A stretch of DNA of 64,000 nt from Pseudonocardiaceae bacterium YIM PH 21723 (GTDB lineage Bacteria > Actinomycetota > Actinomycetes > Mycobacteriales > Pseudonocardiaceae): positions 186,001-250,000 of the forward strand of contig QZFT01000023.1 of NCBI GenBank assembly GCA_003600225.1, read 5' to 3'. Shown in pieces: positions 25,782 to 33,125 of the stretch. Position numbers and translations under genes: made by a program. Every line of letters begins with the position of its first letter. The first letter of the stretch is position 1. The notes under the pieces are model-generated. The model searched no databases. It saw nothing but the letters and a program-made list of their open reading frames with translations, and was not told the origin of the DNA.

Positions 25782-25840
25782 GCCATTCGCGCGATGAATG
25801 TGCCCATTCATCGCATTCGGAAAATCATGACGCGAATGGC
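25782..25840. promoter_or_regulatory. nested inverted repeats upstream of a secreted inhibitor-like gene
   Basis: An outer pair, GCCATTCGC (25782-25790) and GCGAATGGC (25832-25840), encloses an inner pair, GCGATGAATG (25791-25800) and CATTCATCGC (25805-25814). All arms are perfect. The 343-bp gap 25601-25943 holds nothing else that I can identify. Such a stacked structure could be a regulatory RNA fold or two overlapping operators. Confidence 0.6.
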
Positions 25841-25943
25841 GTTACGGAGTGGTCACAGATTCTCTGTTAACTCTCAAAAAGAGGCGCTTTGAAGGTGCAT
25901 TCGGCTGATCGACCACCCACAAAAGCCGATCGATACTTGCTCC

Positions 25944-26249
25944 ATGAGACGCCCCTTCCGTGTTTTCGCAACAGTATTCGCCAGCGCTTCGCTGGCCCTT
26001 CTCGCCCCGCTGTCCGCACACGCGGCGTCCGGCGAGTTCCTCTACCAGGTCAACTATCAGCAGCAGACGCTCGAGGACCCGGCGGGCGGCCGCTGCTACA
26101 ACGTCGGTCAGGCCAACGGCTTCCTGCAGAACCGGACAGACAGCGACGTGCGCATCTACAAGGAGGCGCGCTGCCGGGGCACCTACACCATCGTTCCGCG
26201 CGGTGGAACCCACATCCTGCAGTTCCAGAGCGTCCGGTTTGCCGACTAG
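25944..26249 (+). CDS. small secreted protein, peptidase-inhibitor I36/crystallin-like
   Basis: A 101-residue precursor with signal peptide MRRPFRVFATVFASASLALL...SAHA, leaving about 74 residues. The mature part has two Cys (RCYNVG and ARCRGTY) and segments LQNRTDSDVRIYKEARCRG and a final hydrophobic strand, resembling one Greek-key motif of the I36 (SMPI-like) or beta/gamma-crystallin families. The target is not known. A strong hairpin follows directly. Composition is slightly AT-richer than neighbours upstream of the gene. Confidence 0.65.
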   Translation: MRRPFRVFATVFASASLALLAPLSAHAASGEFLYQVNYQQQTLEDPAGGRCYNVGQANGFLQNRTDSDVRIYKEARCRGTYTIVPRGGTHILQFQSVRFAD

Positions 26250-26255
26250 TACCCT

Positions 26256-26286
26256 GCCCCCGGTGCCACCTCCCAGCACCGGGGGC
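26256..26286 (+). terminator. strong hairpin terminator after the secreted inhibitor-like gene
   Basis: GCCCCCGGTGC (26256-26266) and GCACCGGGGGC (26276-26286) are perfect 11-bp arms with a 9-nt loop, seven bases after the stop codon. TTCC follows. Confidence 0.9.
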
Positions 26287-26342
26287 GTTCCAGATCGATC
26301 ACATAGCTGGGCAATCGAGTCGGTGACCGACAGCATGATCAG

Positions 26343-27725
26343 GTGGATTTGATCACGCTGAACGAGGTGTTCGGGATCTCCCGGACGGTGCCCGCCAACT
26401 ATGTGGAGCGCACCGACGTGGAGCTGCGGTTCCTCCAGGCCCTGGGCCGGGGGCAGCACGTGGTGCTGCACGGCAGCTCCAAACAGGGAAAGACCTGCCT
26501 GCGCAAGTGGATGCTGGCCCGCGACCAGCACATCGTGATCACCTGTGCGAACCGCTGGACGCTCGGCGACATCCACAGCGCCATCCTGAAGCTGGCCGGC
26601 TACACCGTCGAGCAGTCGACCAGCCGGACCAGCGGCGGCGAGCACAAGATCGTCGCGAAGTGGGCGCAGGCCGCCGAGATCGGTAGCGAGCGGGTCATCG
26701 GGCAGTACCGGGAAGTGGTGCGGGCACCGCTGGAACTGGATCCGTTCGACGTTAACGACATCATCCGGGCACTGGCTGAAATCGGATTCAACAAATACAT
26801 CGTGCTGGAGGATTTCCATTATCTTCCGCATGAGGTCCAGCAGGACTTCGCTGTAGCCCTGAAAGCGTTTCATGAATCCGCCGACCACTGCTTTGTGGTG
26901 ATCGGTGTCTGGCTCGAGGCCAATCGGCTGGTGCAGTTCAATGGGGATCTGACCGGCCGGGTGCAGTCGATCGACGCCGACGCCTGGACCAGGGAACAGT
27001 TGCGGCAGGCGATCACCAACGGGGAACGGCTGCTGAACGTCGAGTTCCCGGCCCACTTCGTCGAGGAACTCCTGGACCACTGCTGCGACAGCATCTGGGT
27101 GGTGCAGGAGGTCTGCCGCACGGTCTGCGAGCTGGCCGGCGTACTGGCCACCCAGACCGAGCCGCTGCCACTGCGGCCCAGCCGATCGGTGCCGGACCTG
27201 GTCCGCATGGTGGTCGACACCCAGACGGCCCGGTTCGCCACCTTCGTCTCCGGCTTCGCCGCCGGGTTCGGCAGCACCGACCTGGAGATGTACAAGTGGC
27301 TCCTGGCGGCGGTGCTGGTCAGCGAACCGGAGATGCTCACCGCGGGGCTGACCTACCAGGACTTGAAACGCTTCGTCGAGCAGCACCACCCGCTGCGGCC
27401 GATCAATCCGGGCAACCTTACGCACGCGCTCAAGTCGGTCACCACCCTGCAGGTCACCCGCTGCATGATCAATCCGATCGTGCTGGACTACGACCAGAGC
27501 CTGCGCAAACTCACCGTGGTCGATCGCGGTTTCCTGATCTGGCTGGGCAGGCAGGACATCGAGGACCTCCTCGATCAGGCCGATCTGCCCGCCGCCTTCG
27601 TCCGTGACTGGCGGCGTGGGCGGACCATCGGTGCGCACGCGTTGCCGGCAGGCGGGAGAATGGCGACGTGGACGCCGCAACCTGGGATGACCGCTACGCC
27701 GCCACCGATCAACTCTGGTCGGTGA
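26343..27725 (+). CDS. P-loop ATPase (AAA/STAND-like) of unknown role
   Basis: A 460-residue ATPase. Walker A is GSSKQGKT (44-51) and Walker B is YIVLED (152-157). A sensor-type strand FVVIGVWLEANRL follows, then a helical C-terminal region with winged-helix-like segments (LTYQDLKRFVEQ, LTVVDRGFLIWLG). This resembles Orc/Cdc6-like or STAND ATPases seen in bacterial signalling and defence loci, but I cannot name the family. GTG at 26343 is taken; no clear ribosome site is visible. The last 58 bp overlap the methyltransferase gene in another frame, which suggests coupling. It was formerly preceded by nothing but the terminator, so it has its own promoter. Confidence 0.7.
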   Translation: MDLITLNEVFGISRTVPANYVERTDVELRFLQALGRGQHVVLHGSSKQGKTCLRKWMLARDQHIVITCANRWTLGDIHSAILKLAGYTVEQSTSRTSGGEHKIVAKWAQAAEIGSERVIGQYREVVRAPLELDPFDVNDIIRALAEIGFNKYIVLEDFHYLPHEVQQDFAVALKAFHESADHCFVVIGVWLEANRLVQFNGDLTGRVQSIDADAWTREQLRQAITNGERLLNVEFPAHFVEELLDHCCDSIWVVQEVCRTVCELAGVLATQTEPLPLRPSRSVPDLVRMVVDTQTARFATFVSGFAAGFGSTDLEMYKWLLAAVLVSEPEMLTAGLTYQDLKRFVEQHHPLRPINPGNLTHALKSVTTLQVTRCMINPIVLDYDQSLRKLTVVDRGFLIWLGRQDIEDLLDQADLPAAFVRDWRRGRTIGAHALPAGGRMATWTPQPGMTATPPPINSGR

Positions 27726-28237
27726 CCCCGAACCGTTTCGTCGAAGAGCAACTGGCCGGCCTGCCGCCGGGCCGGGCACTCGACCTGGCCTGCGGCGAGG
27801 GGCGCAACGCCGCCTGGCTGGCCGACAAGGGCTGGCAGGTGACCGCCGTCGACTTCTCCGCCGTGGCCGTGGACCGGGGGCGTACCGCCCGTCCCGGCGT
27901 CGACTGGCAGGTCGCGGACGTGCTCACCTATCGGCCGCAGGAGTCGTTCGACCTGGTGTTGATCGTGTACCTGCAGCTGCCGGAAGCCGAGCTCGCCCAG
28001 GTACTCGGCACGGCGGCCCGCGCACTGTCCCCGGGCGGAACGCTGCTGGTCGTCGGGCATGACCGGGACAACCTGGAGCATGGCACCGGCGGGCCGCAGG
28101 ACCCGGCCGTGCTCTACACGGCGGCGGAGATCACCGCGGCGCTACCCGGCCTGCGCGTTCTCGATGCCCGCCAGGTCCTGCGGCCGGTCGAGCCGCGATC
28201 GGCCATCGACACCCTTGTCCGGGCCGTCGCCGGTTGA
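27668..28237 (+). CDS. class I SAM-dependent methyltransferase
   Basis: A 189-residue methyltransferase with N-terminal WDDRYAATDQLWSVTPNRFV, motif I ALDLACGEGRNAAWLA, the acidic end of strand 2 VTAVDFS and motif post-I FDLVLIVYLQLP. This is the TehB/Methyltransf_25 pattern of small-molecule enzymes. GTG start at 27668 with GGGAG upstream lies inside the ATPase gene. The 3' end overlaps the convergent EamA transporter by 96 bp, the largest overlap in the window. Acceptor unknown. Confidence 0.82.
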   Translation: MDAATWDDRYAATDQLWSVTPNRFVEEQLAGLPPGRALDLACGEGRNAAWLADKGWQVTAVDFSAVAVDRGRTARPGVDWQVADVLTYRPQESFDLVLIVYLQLPEAELAQVLGTAARALSPGGTLLVVGHDRDNLEHGTGGPQDPAVLYTAAEITAALPGLRVLDARQVLRPVEPRSAIDTLVRAVAG

Positions 28238-29068
28238 CCGGCTGAACACAACACCGGCACTGGCGATCACCACGAGCCCGATCGCGACGAGCTCGATCGG
28301 GTTGAGCCGCTGGTCCAGGATGAGGAAGCCGGCGGTGGCAGCGACCGCGGGCGCCAGGCTCATCAGCACGCCGAAGATCGTCGATGACAGCGTGCGTAAG
28401 GCGAGCAGCTCCAGGCTGTACGGGATCGCCGAGGACAGCAACGCCACGGCGGCACCGATGCCCAGCACCCGCGGTTCGAGCAACGCGCTGCCCGCCGAGG
28501 CGATGCCCAGCGGCAGGCTGATCAACGCGGCGAAGGTCATCGCGAACGCGAGGCCGTCGACCTTGGGGAACCGGCTACCGGCCCGCTGGGACAGCAGGAT
28601 GTAGAAGGCCCAGCATGTCCCGGCGACCAGGGCGAACAGCACGCCGGGCAGGTTCAGGTCGTGCATCCCGCCCCGGCCCAGCAACGCGACCCCGGCCAGA
28701 GCCAGTCCGGCCCACAGCCAGCTGTCCGCCCGCCGTCCGGTGATGATCGACAACGCCAGCGGCCCGAGCACCTCCAGGGTCACCGTCGCGCCCAGTGGGA
28801 TCCGGGAGAGGGCTTCGTAGAACGTCATGTTCAGCGACCCGAGGACCACGCCGAAGGCCACGGCGACGGCCCAGTCGGCGCGGCTGTAGCCACGGACGCG
28901 GGGCCGCAGGATCACCAGCATCAGCACGGCGGCGATCGCCAGCCGCAGGGTCACCGCGCCGATCGGGCCGACCATCGGGAACAGTCCCGCCGCCACCGCG
29001 GAGCCGAAATTGAGCGAGAACGCCCCGCCCAGTACCAGCGCCACCGCGCCCAGCCGTCCCTGTGTCAT
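28142..29068 (-). CDS. EamA/RhtA-type drug/metabolite exporter (10 TM)
   Basis: A 308-residue transporter with ten TM helices in two EamA repeats (one starting LGAVALVLGGAFSLNFGSAVA, the other LPGVLFALVAGTCWAFYILLSQ). RhtA/YdcZ-like members export amino acids such as threonine or homoserine. The last 35 residues form a charged tail read across the 3' part of the methyltransferase gene. ATG at 29068 is preferred over GTG at 29074. It is divergent from a LysR gene 69 bp away, the usual layout for regulator and target. Confidence 0.88.
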   Translation of the reverse strand: MTQGRLGAVALVLGGAFSLNFGSAVAAGLFPMVGPIGAVTLRLAIAAVLMLVILRPRVRGYSRADWAVAVAFGVVLGSLNMTFYEALSRIPLGATVTLEVLGPLALSIITGRRADSWLWAGLALAGVALLGRGGMHDLNLPGVLFALVAGTCWAFYILLSQRAGSRFPKVDGLAFAMTFAALISLPLGIASAGSALLEPRVLGIGAAVALLSSAIPYSLELLALRTLSSTIFGVLMSLAPAVAATAGFLILDQRLNPIELVAIGLVVIASAGVVFSRSTGDGPDKGVDGRSRLDRPQDLAGIENAQAG

Positions 29069-29092
29069 GCGCACGACGCTAGGCGGCTTCCG

Positions 29093-29104
29093 TTCATCGG
29101 TGAA
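29093..29104. promoter_or_regulatory. putative LysR operator between EamA and LysR genes
   Basis: TTCATCGGTGAA has inverted TTCA/TGAA ends separated by four bases. It lies in the 69-bp divergent gap where LysR proteins normally bind their own promoter and the target promoter. Confidence 0.4.
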
Positions 29105-29137
29105 ATAGATACTTCCCCGTGGTTATGCTTCTCACGA

Positions 29138-29977
29138 ATGACCATCGAGCTGCGACACCTGCGGGCCTTCCTGGCCATAGCCGAGGAGGGCACGCTGACG
29201 CGCGCCGCCGGCCGGCTGCACCTGAGCCAGCCCGCGCTGTCCCGGACCCTGCGCCAGCTGGAGGACCACCTGGGTGTCCGGCTGGCCGACCGGTCGACCC
29301 ACCACCTGGAGCTGACCCGGGCCGGCCAGGCCTTCCGGCTGCGGGCCGCCGCCGCGATCTCCGCGGTGAACGCGGCGCTGGACCCTCGCCTGCTGGCGAC
29401 CTGGCCACTCCGGCTGGGCCACTCCTGGTCCGCCTTCGGCGCGGACACCACCACGCTGTTGCGGCGCTGGCAGGACGAGCATCCGGATGTCGGGCTGGAA
29501 CTGCTGCGGGTCGACGACCGCACCGCGGGTCTGCTGGCGGGCAAGGTGGACGTCGCGGTGCTGCGCGGACCGGTCACCGGGGTGGAATCGGTGCTGCTGC
29601 GCGAGGAGGCCAGGGTCGCGTGCCTGCCGGCCGATCACGCGCTGGCCGCGCGCGAGGTGCTGACGATGGCCGATCTGGCCGGGCAGACGATCGTGGTGAA
29701 CCCGGTCTCCGGCATCACCAGCGCGGACCTGTGGTCCACGTCGATGAGCACGTTGCCGGTGGCCAACACCGACGACTGGGTGGCCACCATCGCCGCGGGC
29801 CGGGGCCTCGGCGTGACGACGACCGCGACACCGGACCTGTATCCGTATCCGGGCGTGGTCTACCTACCGCTGTCGGACGGCCCACCGGTACCGGTGCACC
29901 TGGCCTGGTGCGCGCCGCCCAGCCACCCGTCGGTACCCGACCTGGTGGAACTGGCACTGACCCTGCTCCGGAGTTGA
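29138..29977 (+). CDS. LysR-family transcriptional regulator
   Basis: A 279-residue regulator: N-terminal winged HTH (ELRHLRAFLAIAEEGTLTRAAGRLHLSQPALSRTLRQLE; family hallmark) and a C-terminal periplasmic-binding-like effector domain (LRLGHSWSAFG onward). It probably controls the divergent EamA exporter. The last codons CGG-AGT-TGA are part of repeat R4, so the protein ends LLRS. The ATG at 29138 was chosen because the HTH begins at once. Confidence 0.92.
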   Translation: MTIELRHLRAFLAIAEEGTLTRAAGRLHLSQPALSRTLRQLEDHLGVRLADRSTHHLELTRAGQAFRLRAAAAISAVNAALDPRLLATWPLRLGHSWSAFGADTTTLLRRWQDEHPDVGLELLRVDDRTAGLLAGKVDVAVLRGPVTGVESVLLREEARVACLPADHALAAREVLTMADLAGQTIVVNPVSGITSADLWSTSMSTLPVANTDDWVATIAAGRGLGVTTTATPDLYPYPGVVYLPLSDGPPVPVHLAWCAPPSHPSVPDLVELALTLLRS

Positions 29978-30071
29978 CGATGTTCGGGCGCCCTCGCCGT
30001 CCCGAACATCGTCAAGTTCGGAACACTCGTTCCCCGAACATCGCCAAGTTCGGGCGCTCTCGCCGTCCCGA
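29967..30071. repeat. dispersed inverted repeat cluster R4, overlapping the LysR stop codon
   Basis: One direct half-unit (29967-29988, TCCGGAGTTGACGATGTTCG) is followed by two inverted half-units (30000-30021 and 30032-30054). The spacers GCGCCCTCGCCG and GCGCTCTCGCCG are also duplicated. The LysR stop is inside the first unit. The end of the convergent hydrolase gene at 30084 follows. Confidence 0.85.
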
Positions 30072-30083
30072 AGGTCAGCGGGC

Positions 30084-30941
30084 CTATTTCTGGTGATCCA
30101 GCAGGCGCAGGATCTCGTCGGCGATGATCTGCGGCTGATCGGTGGGCACCATGTGCCCGGCCCGCTCGGCGACCACGTGCCGCCCGCCCGCGCACCGCGC
30201 GGCGCGGTAGCGGTGCGAGATGTCCGCCTGCTCCCGCACGTGCTTGCTCATCCCCGCCGAGGTCCGGCCCGCGGAGATCACCGTCACCGGGATCTCGCCC
30301 AGGTCCAGGGGCTGGTCCAGCAGCTGCTGCAGGTCGGTGACCACCGATTCCAGTTCGGCGGCGCGGGTGCGCATGGCCTGCCGGGTGAAGCCCTCGGCCA
30401 GCATGTCGGCGCGCGCGTCCGCGGGCAGCGCGGCCAGCAGTCCGCCGTACAACCTGTGCAGCAGGCCGAACCGGGCCAGCAGGCTGCTGGCCACCTGACC
30501 GATGCGCTCCGCCCGGCGCATCGACGGGTGGAACAGCAGGTCACAGGCCTCATCACTGGGGTCGACCAACACGAGCCCGGCGACCCGTTCCGGCTGTACG
30601 GCGGCCGCGACCCGGACGATCGGGCCACCCCAGCTGTGTCCGACGAGCAGGAAAGGTCCCTCGCCCAGCTGGTCCAGCAGGCCGCTCAGGTCGGCGGCCA
30701 GCCGGGGCAGGCTGCGCCCGCCCGGATCCGGTTCGCTGCGCCCCAAGCCGCTGCGGTCGTAGACCACGGTGGGCGCCCGATCCGCGACGAGGACCTGCAC
30801 CGCGGCCCAGTAGGACCGGTTCGCTGCGAGCCCGCTCTCAAAGACGACGGTCGGCACATCGGCGACACCGTTACGCCGTTGGAAGTACAGCGTCCGGCCG
30901 TCTGCGGTCAGCGCGGTCGCGGGGATCCCTTGGCTGTGCAT
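30084..30941 (-). CDS. alpha/beta hydrolase (haloperoxidase/epoxide-hydrolase-like fold)
   Basis: A 285-residue hydrolase with an intact nucleophile elbow GHSWGG, strand TVVFESGLAANRSYW (oxyanion region), DRSGLGRS loop, and a final AERAGHMVPTDQP with the catalytic His. Ester or lactone hydrolysis is likely but the substrate is unknown. ATG at 30941 is used. Monocistronic, divergent from the FAD oxidoreductase with an 79-bp gap. Confidence 0.85.
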   Translation of the reverse strand: MHSQGIPATALTADGRTLYFQRRNGVADVPTVVFESGLAANRSYWAAVQVLVADRAPTVVYDRSGLGRSEPDPGGRSLPRLAADLSGLLDQLGEGPFLLVGHSWGGPIVRVAAAVQPERVAGLVLVDPSDEACDLLFHPSMRRAERIGQVASSLLARFGLLHRLYGGLLAALPADARADMLAEGFTRQAMRTRAAELESVVTDLQQLLDQPLDLGEIPVTVISAGRTSAGMSKHVREQADISHRYRAARCAGGRHVVAERAGHMVPTDQPQIIADEILRLLDHQK

Positions 30942-31020
30942 TGTGGACACATCATCGAGGCTAGCCCGAACCGATCAACGAAGGTCGGCCGGGGAAACGG
31001 AATTCACAAGGAGTCCGTCC

Positions 31021-32202
31021 ATGTCACGCGCTGTCGGCGAGATCCTCATCGTGGGTGCCGGAGTCACCGGTGCGGCCCTCGCCTACCACCTCACCCGGCT
31101 CGGCCATGACCGGATCACCGTGGTGGACGCCAGGGACCGGCACACCCTGTCCGGATCCACCGGCCTGGCACCGGGATTCATCGGCAGGCTCAGCGGCAGC
31201 CCCGGCCTGACCGAGCTGGCCATGGACAGCGTGGCCACCTACCGCGAACTCCCCGGCCCGGTGTTCCGGCCGGTCGGCAGCCTGCAGATCGCCACGTCCA
31301 AGGCCCGGCTGAAGAAGGCGCACAAGGAGGCCGAGCGGGCCGCCGACCTGGGCATCGAGGCCACGGTGATCGACGGCGAGCAGGCGGTGCGGCTGGCCCC
31401 GGAACTGGTCGACCCGGCCCACACGCTGGGCGCGCTGCACGTCCCCGGTGACGGCGCTGCCGATCCGGTGGCGCTGACCCACGCGCTGGTCACGGCGGCC
31501 GAGCAGGCGGGCGCGGAATTCCTGTGGAACACCCCGGTGCGTGACCTGGAGATCGTCGGCCGCCGGGTGATCGGCGTGCGCACCGGCGAGCGGAACACGT
31601 TGCGCCGGGCGAAGAAGGTCGTCCTGGCGGCGGGGATCTGGGGGCCGGTCCTGGCGGCGAAGGCCGGCATCCGGCTGCCGATGGTCGCGGTGCAGCACCC
31701 GTACGTGTTCACCCCCGACCTGGACACGCTGGACGACACCCCGATCGACGAGCCGATCGTCTTGTACCCGGACGAGCACGTCTACACCCGCAGGCACGGC
31801 ACGCGGTACGGCCTCGGCAGCTACGCACACCGGCCGCTGCCGTTCACCCCGTCCACGGTGCTCAGCGCGGAACTGCCGTTCGACCACGCCGATTTCGGCT
31901 CGGCGATCGAGGACGCCACCCGACTGATCCCCGCCTTCCGCGGTACGCCACTGGGCCGCAGGCTGAACGGCGTCTACGCGCTGACCCCGGACGAACTCCC
32001 CATCGCCGGCCCCGCCACGGGCCTGCCGGGGCTGTGGTTCGCCGAGGCCTGCTGGGTCACCCAAGCCGGCGGCGTCGGCAAGTACCTGGCCGAACTGCTG
32101 CTGGACAAGCGCGAACCCCTGGCCTCGCTGGCCCCGGAACGGTTCGACTCGTGGAGCGCCGACCGCGTCTGGGACACCGCCCTGGAGAACTACGCGGGTT
32201 GA
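31021..32202 (+). CDS. FAD-dependent amine oxidoreductase (DAO family)
   Basis: A 393-residue flavoprotein: N-terminal Rossmann fold EILIVGAGVTGAALAYHL, then the DAO segments STGLAPGFIGRL and KKVVLAAGIWGPVLA. It resembles the N-terminal oxidase part of dimethylglycine/sarcosine dehydrogenases without the folate (GcvT) domain. AAGGAG before ATG 31021 confirms the start. It oxidises a secondary or tertiary amine, substrate unknown. The adjacent polysaccharide-deacetylase-type gene follows after 35 bp and may be co-expressed. Confidence 0.88.
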   Translation: MSRAVGEILIVGAGVTGAALAYHLTRLGHDRITVVDARDRHTLSGSTGLAPGFIGRLSGSPGLTELAMDSVATYRELPGPVFRPVGSLQIATSKARLKKAHKEAERAADLGIEATVIDGEQAVRLAPELVDPAHTLGALHVPGDGAADPVALTHALVTAAEQAGAEFLWNTPVRDLEIVGRRVIGVRTGERNTLRRAKKVVLAAGIWGPVLAAKAGIRLPMVAVQHPYVFTPDLDTLDDTPIDEPIVLYPDEHVYTRRHGTRYGLGSYAHRPLPFTPSTVLSAELPFDHADFGSAIEDATRLIPAFRGTPLGRRLNGVYALTPDELPIAGPATGLPGLWFAEACWVTQAGGVGKYLAELLLDKREPLASLAPERFDSWSADRVWDTALENYAG

Positions 32203-32237
32203 CCTTCACACCAGTGTGAGCGTCCTAGCGTGGCGGC
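32200..32237 (+). promoter_or_regulatory. candidate promoter and CACAC/GTGTG operator before the PuuE-like gene
   Basis: TTGACC (32199-32204), an 18-bp spacer and TCCTAG (about 32223-32228) form a weak sigma-70-like promoter. The spacer holds the dyad CACAC-CA-GTGTG (32207-32218). The -35 overlaps the stop of the FAD oxidoreductase. Confidence 0.4.
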
Positions 32238-33086
32238 ATGTTCTTCGACTACAGCCCGATCACCGAGCGCCCACCGATCAGCTGGCCGGGCGGCGCCCGG
32301 GTGGCCGTCTACGTGGGCCTGAACATCGAGCATTTCCTCATCGACAAGCCGTCGGGCGCCATCCATCCCGGCACCTCCCACCTGGTGCCCGACCCGCTCA
32401 ACCACGGCTGGCGGGACTACGGGGTCCGGGTGGGTATCTGGCGCACCATCGAGAGCCTGGACCGGCACGGGTTCCGGGCCAGTGCCCTGATCAACTCGAT
32501 GGTCCCGGAACAGTATCCGCAGATCATCCGCGCGGGCCTCGACCGGAACTGGGCCTGGCTGGCACACGGCCGGACCAACTCCGAGTACCACAGCGGCTTC
32601 GAACGGGAGCGGGAACGCGAGGTGCTCACCGAGATCGTGGACACCATCGCCGCCGCCACCGGGACCAGGCCGCAGGGCTGGCTGGGCCCCGGGCTGACCG
32701 AGACGTTCCACACCCCGGAACTGCTGGCCGAGCTGGGACTGAGCTACGTGCTGGACTGGACGAACGACGACCAGCCCTACCGGCTCAACGTCCCGGGCAT
32801 GCTGAGCGTCCCGTACACGGTGGAGCTCAACGACCTGGTCATCTTCAGCAGGGTGCACACCGGTCCGGAGTACCTGCAGATGGTGATCGACCAGTACGAG
32901 CAGCTGCGCGCCGACTCCATCCACAGTGGACGCGTGATGTCGATTCCACTGCACCCCTTCGTGATCGGCCAGCCGTTCCGGGCGAAGTACCTGGACCAGG
33001 CGCTGGAATTCCTGGCCGCGCAACCGGATGCCTGGATCACCACCAGCGACGAGATCGCCGCCCACTACACGAAGATCACGAGTTGA
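32238..33086 (+). CDS. polysaccharide deacetylase-fold hydrolase, PuuE/allantoinase-like
   Basis: A 282-residue cytoplasmic NodB-fold protein (no signal peptide). Segments WPGGARVAVYVGLNIEHF, FRASALINSMVP, WAWLAHGRTNSEYHSG and GTRPQGWLGPGLTETFHTPEL match the PuuE type, which cleaves C-N bonds such as in allantoin rather than acetylated sugars. Beside an amine oxidoreductase it may serve nitrogen-compound catabolism (inference). Followed 39 bp later by the caspase-EccC gene with its own good ribosome site. Confidence 0.82.
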   Translation: MFFDYSPITERPPISWPGGARVAVYVGLNIEHFLIDKPSGAIHPGTSHLVPDPLNHGWRDYGVRVGIWRTIESLDRHGFRASALINSMVPEQYPQIIRAGLDRNWAWLAHGRTNSEYHSGFEREREREVLTEIVDTIAAATGTRPQGWLGPGLTETFHTPELLAELGLSYVLDWTNDDQPYRLNVPGMLSVPYTVELNDLVIFSRVHTGPEYLQMVIDQYEQLRADSIHSGRVMSIPLHPFVIGQPFRAKYLDQALEFLAAQPDAWITTSDEIAAHYTKITS

Positions 33087-33125
33087 TATCTTGGCCCGAC
33101 CATATGCAGCAGTGGGGGTAGGCCA

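Noticed and set aside
25842-27779. 645-codon frame opposite the ATPase gene
   Set aside because: No domain, covers the ATPase and the secreted gene on the other strand; antisense artefact.
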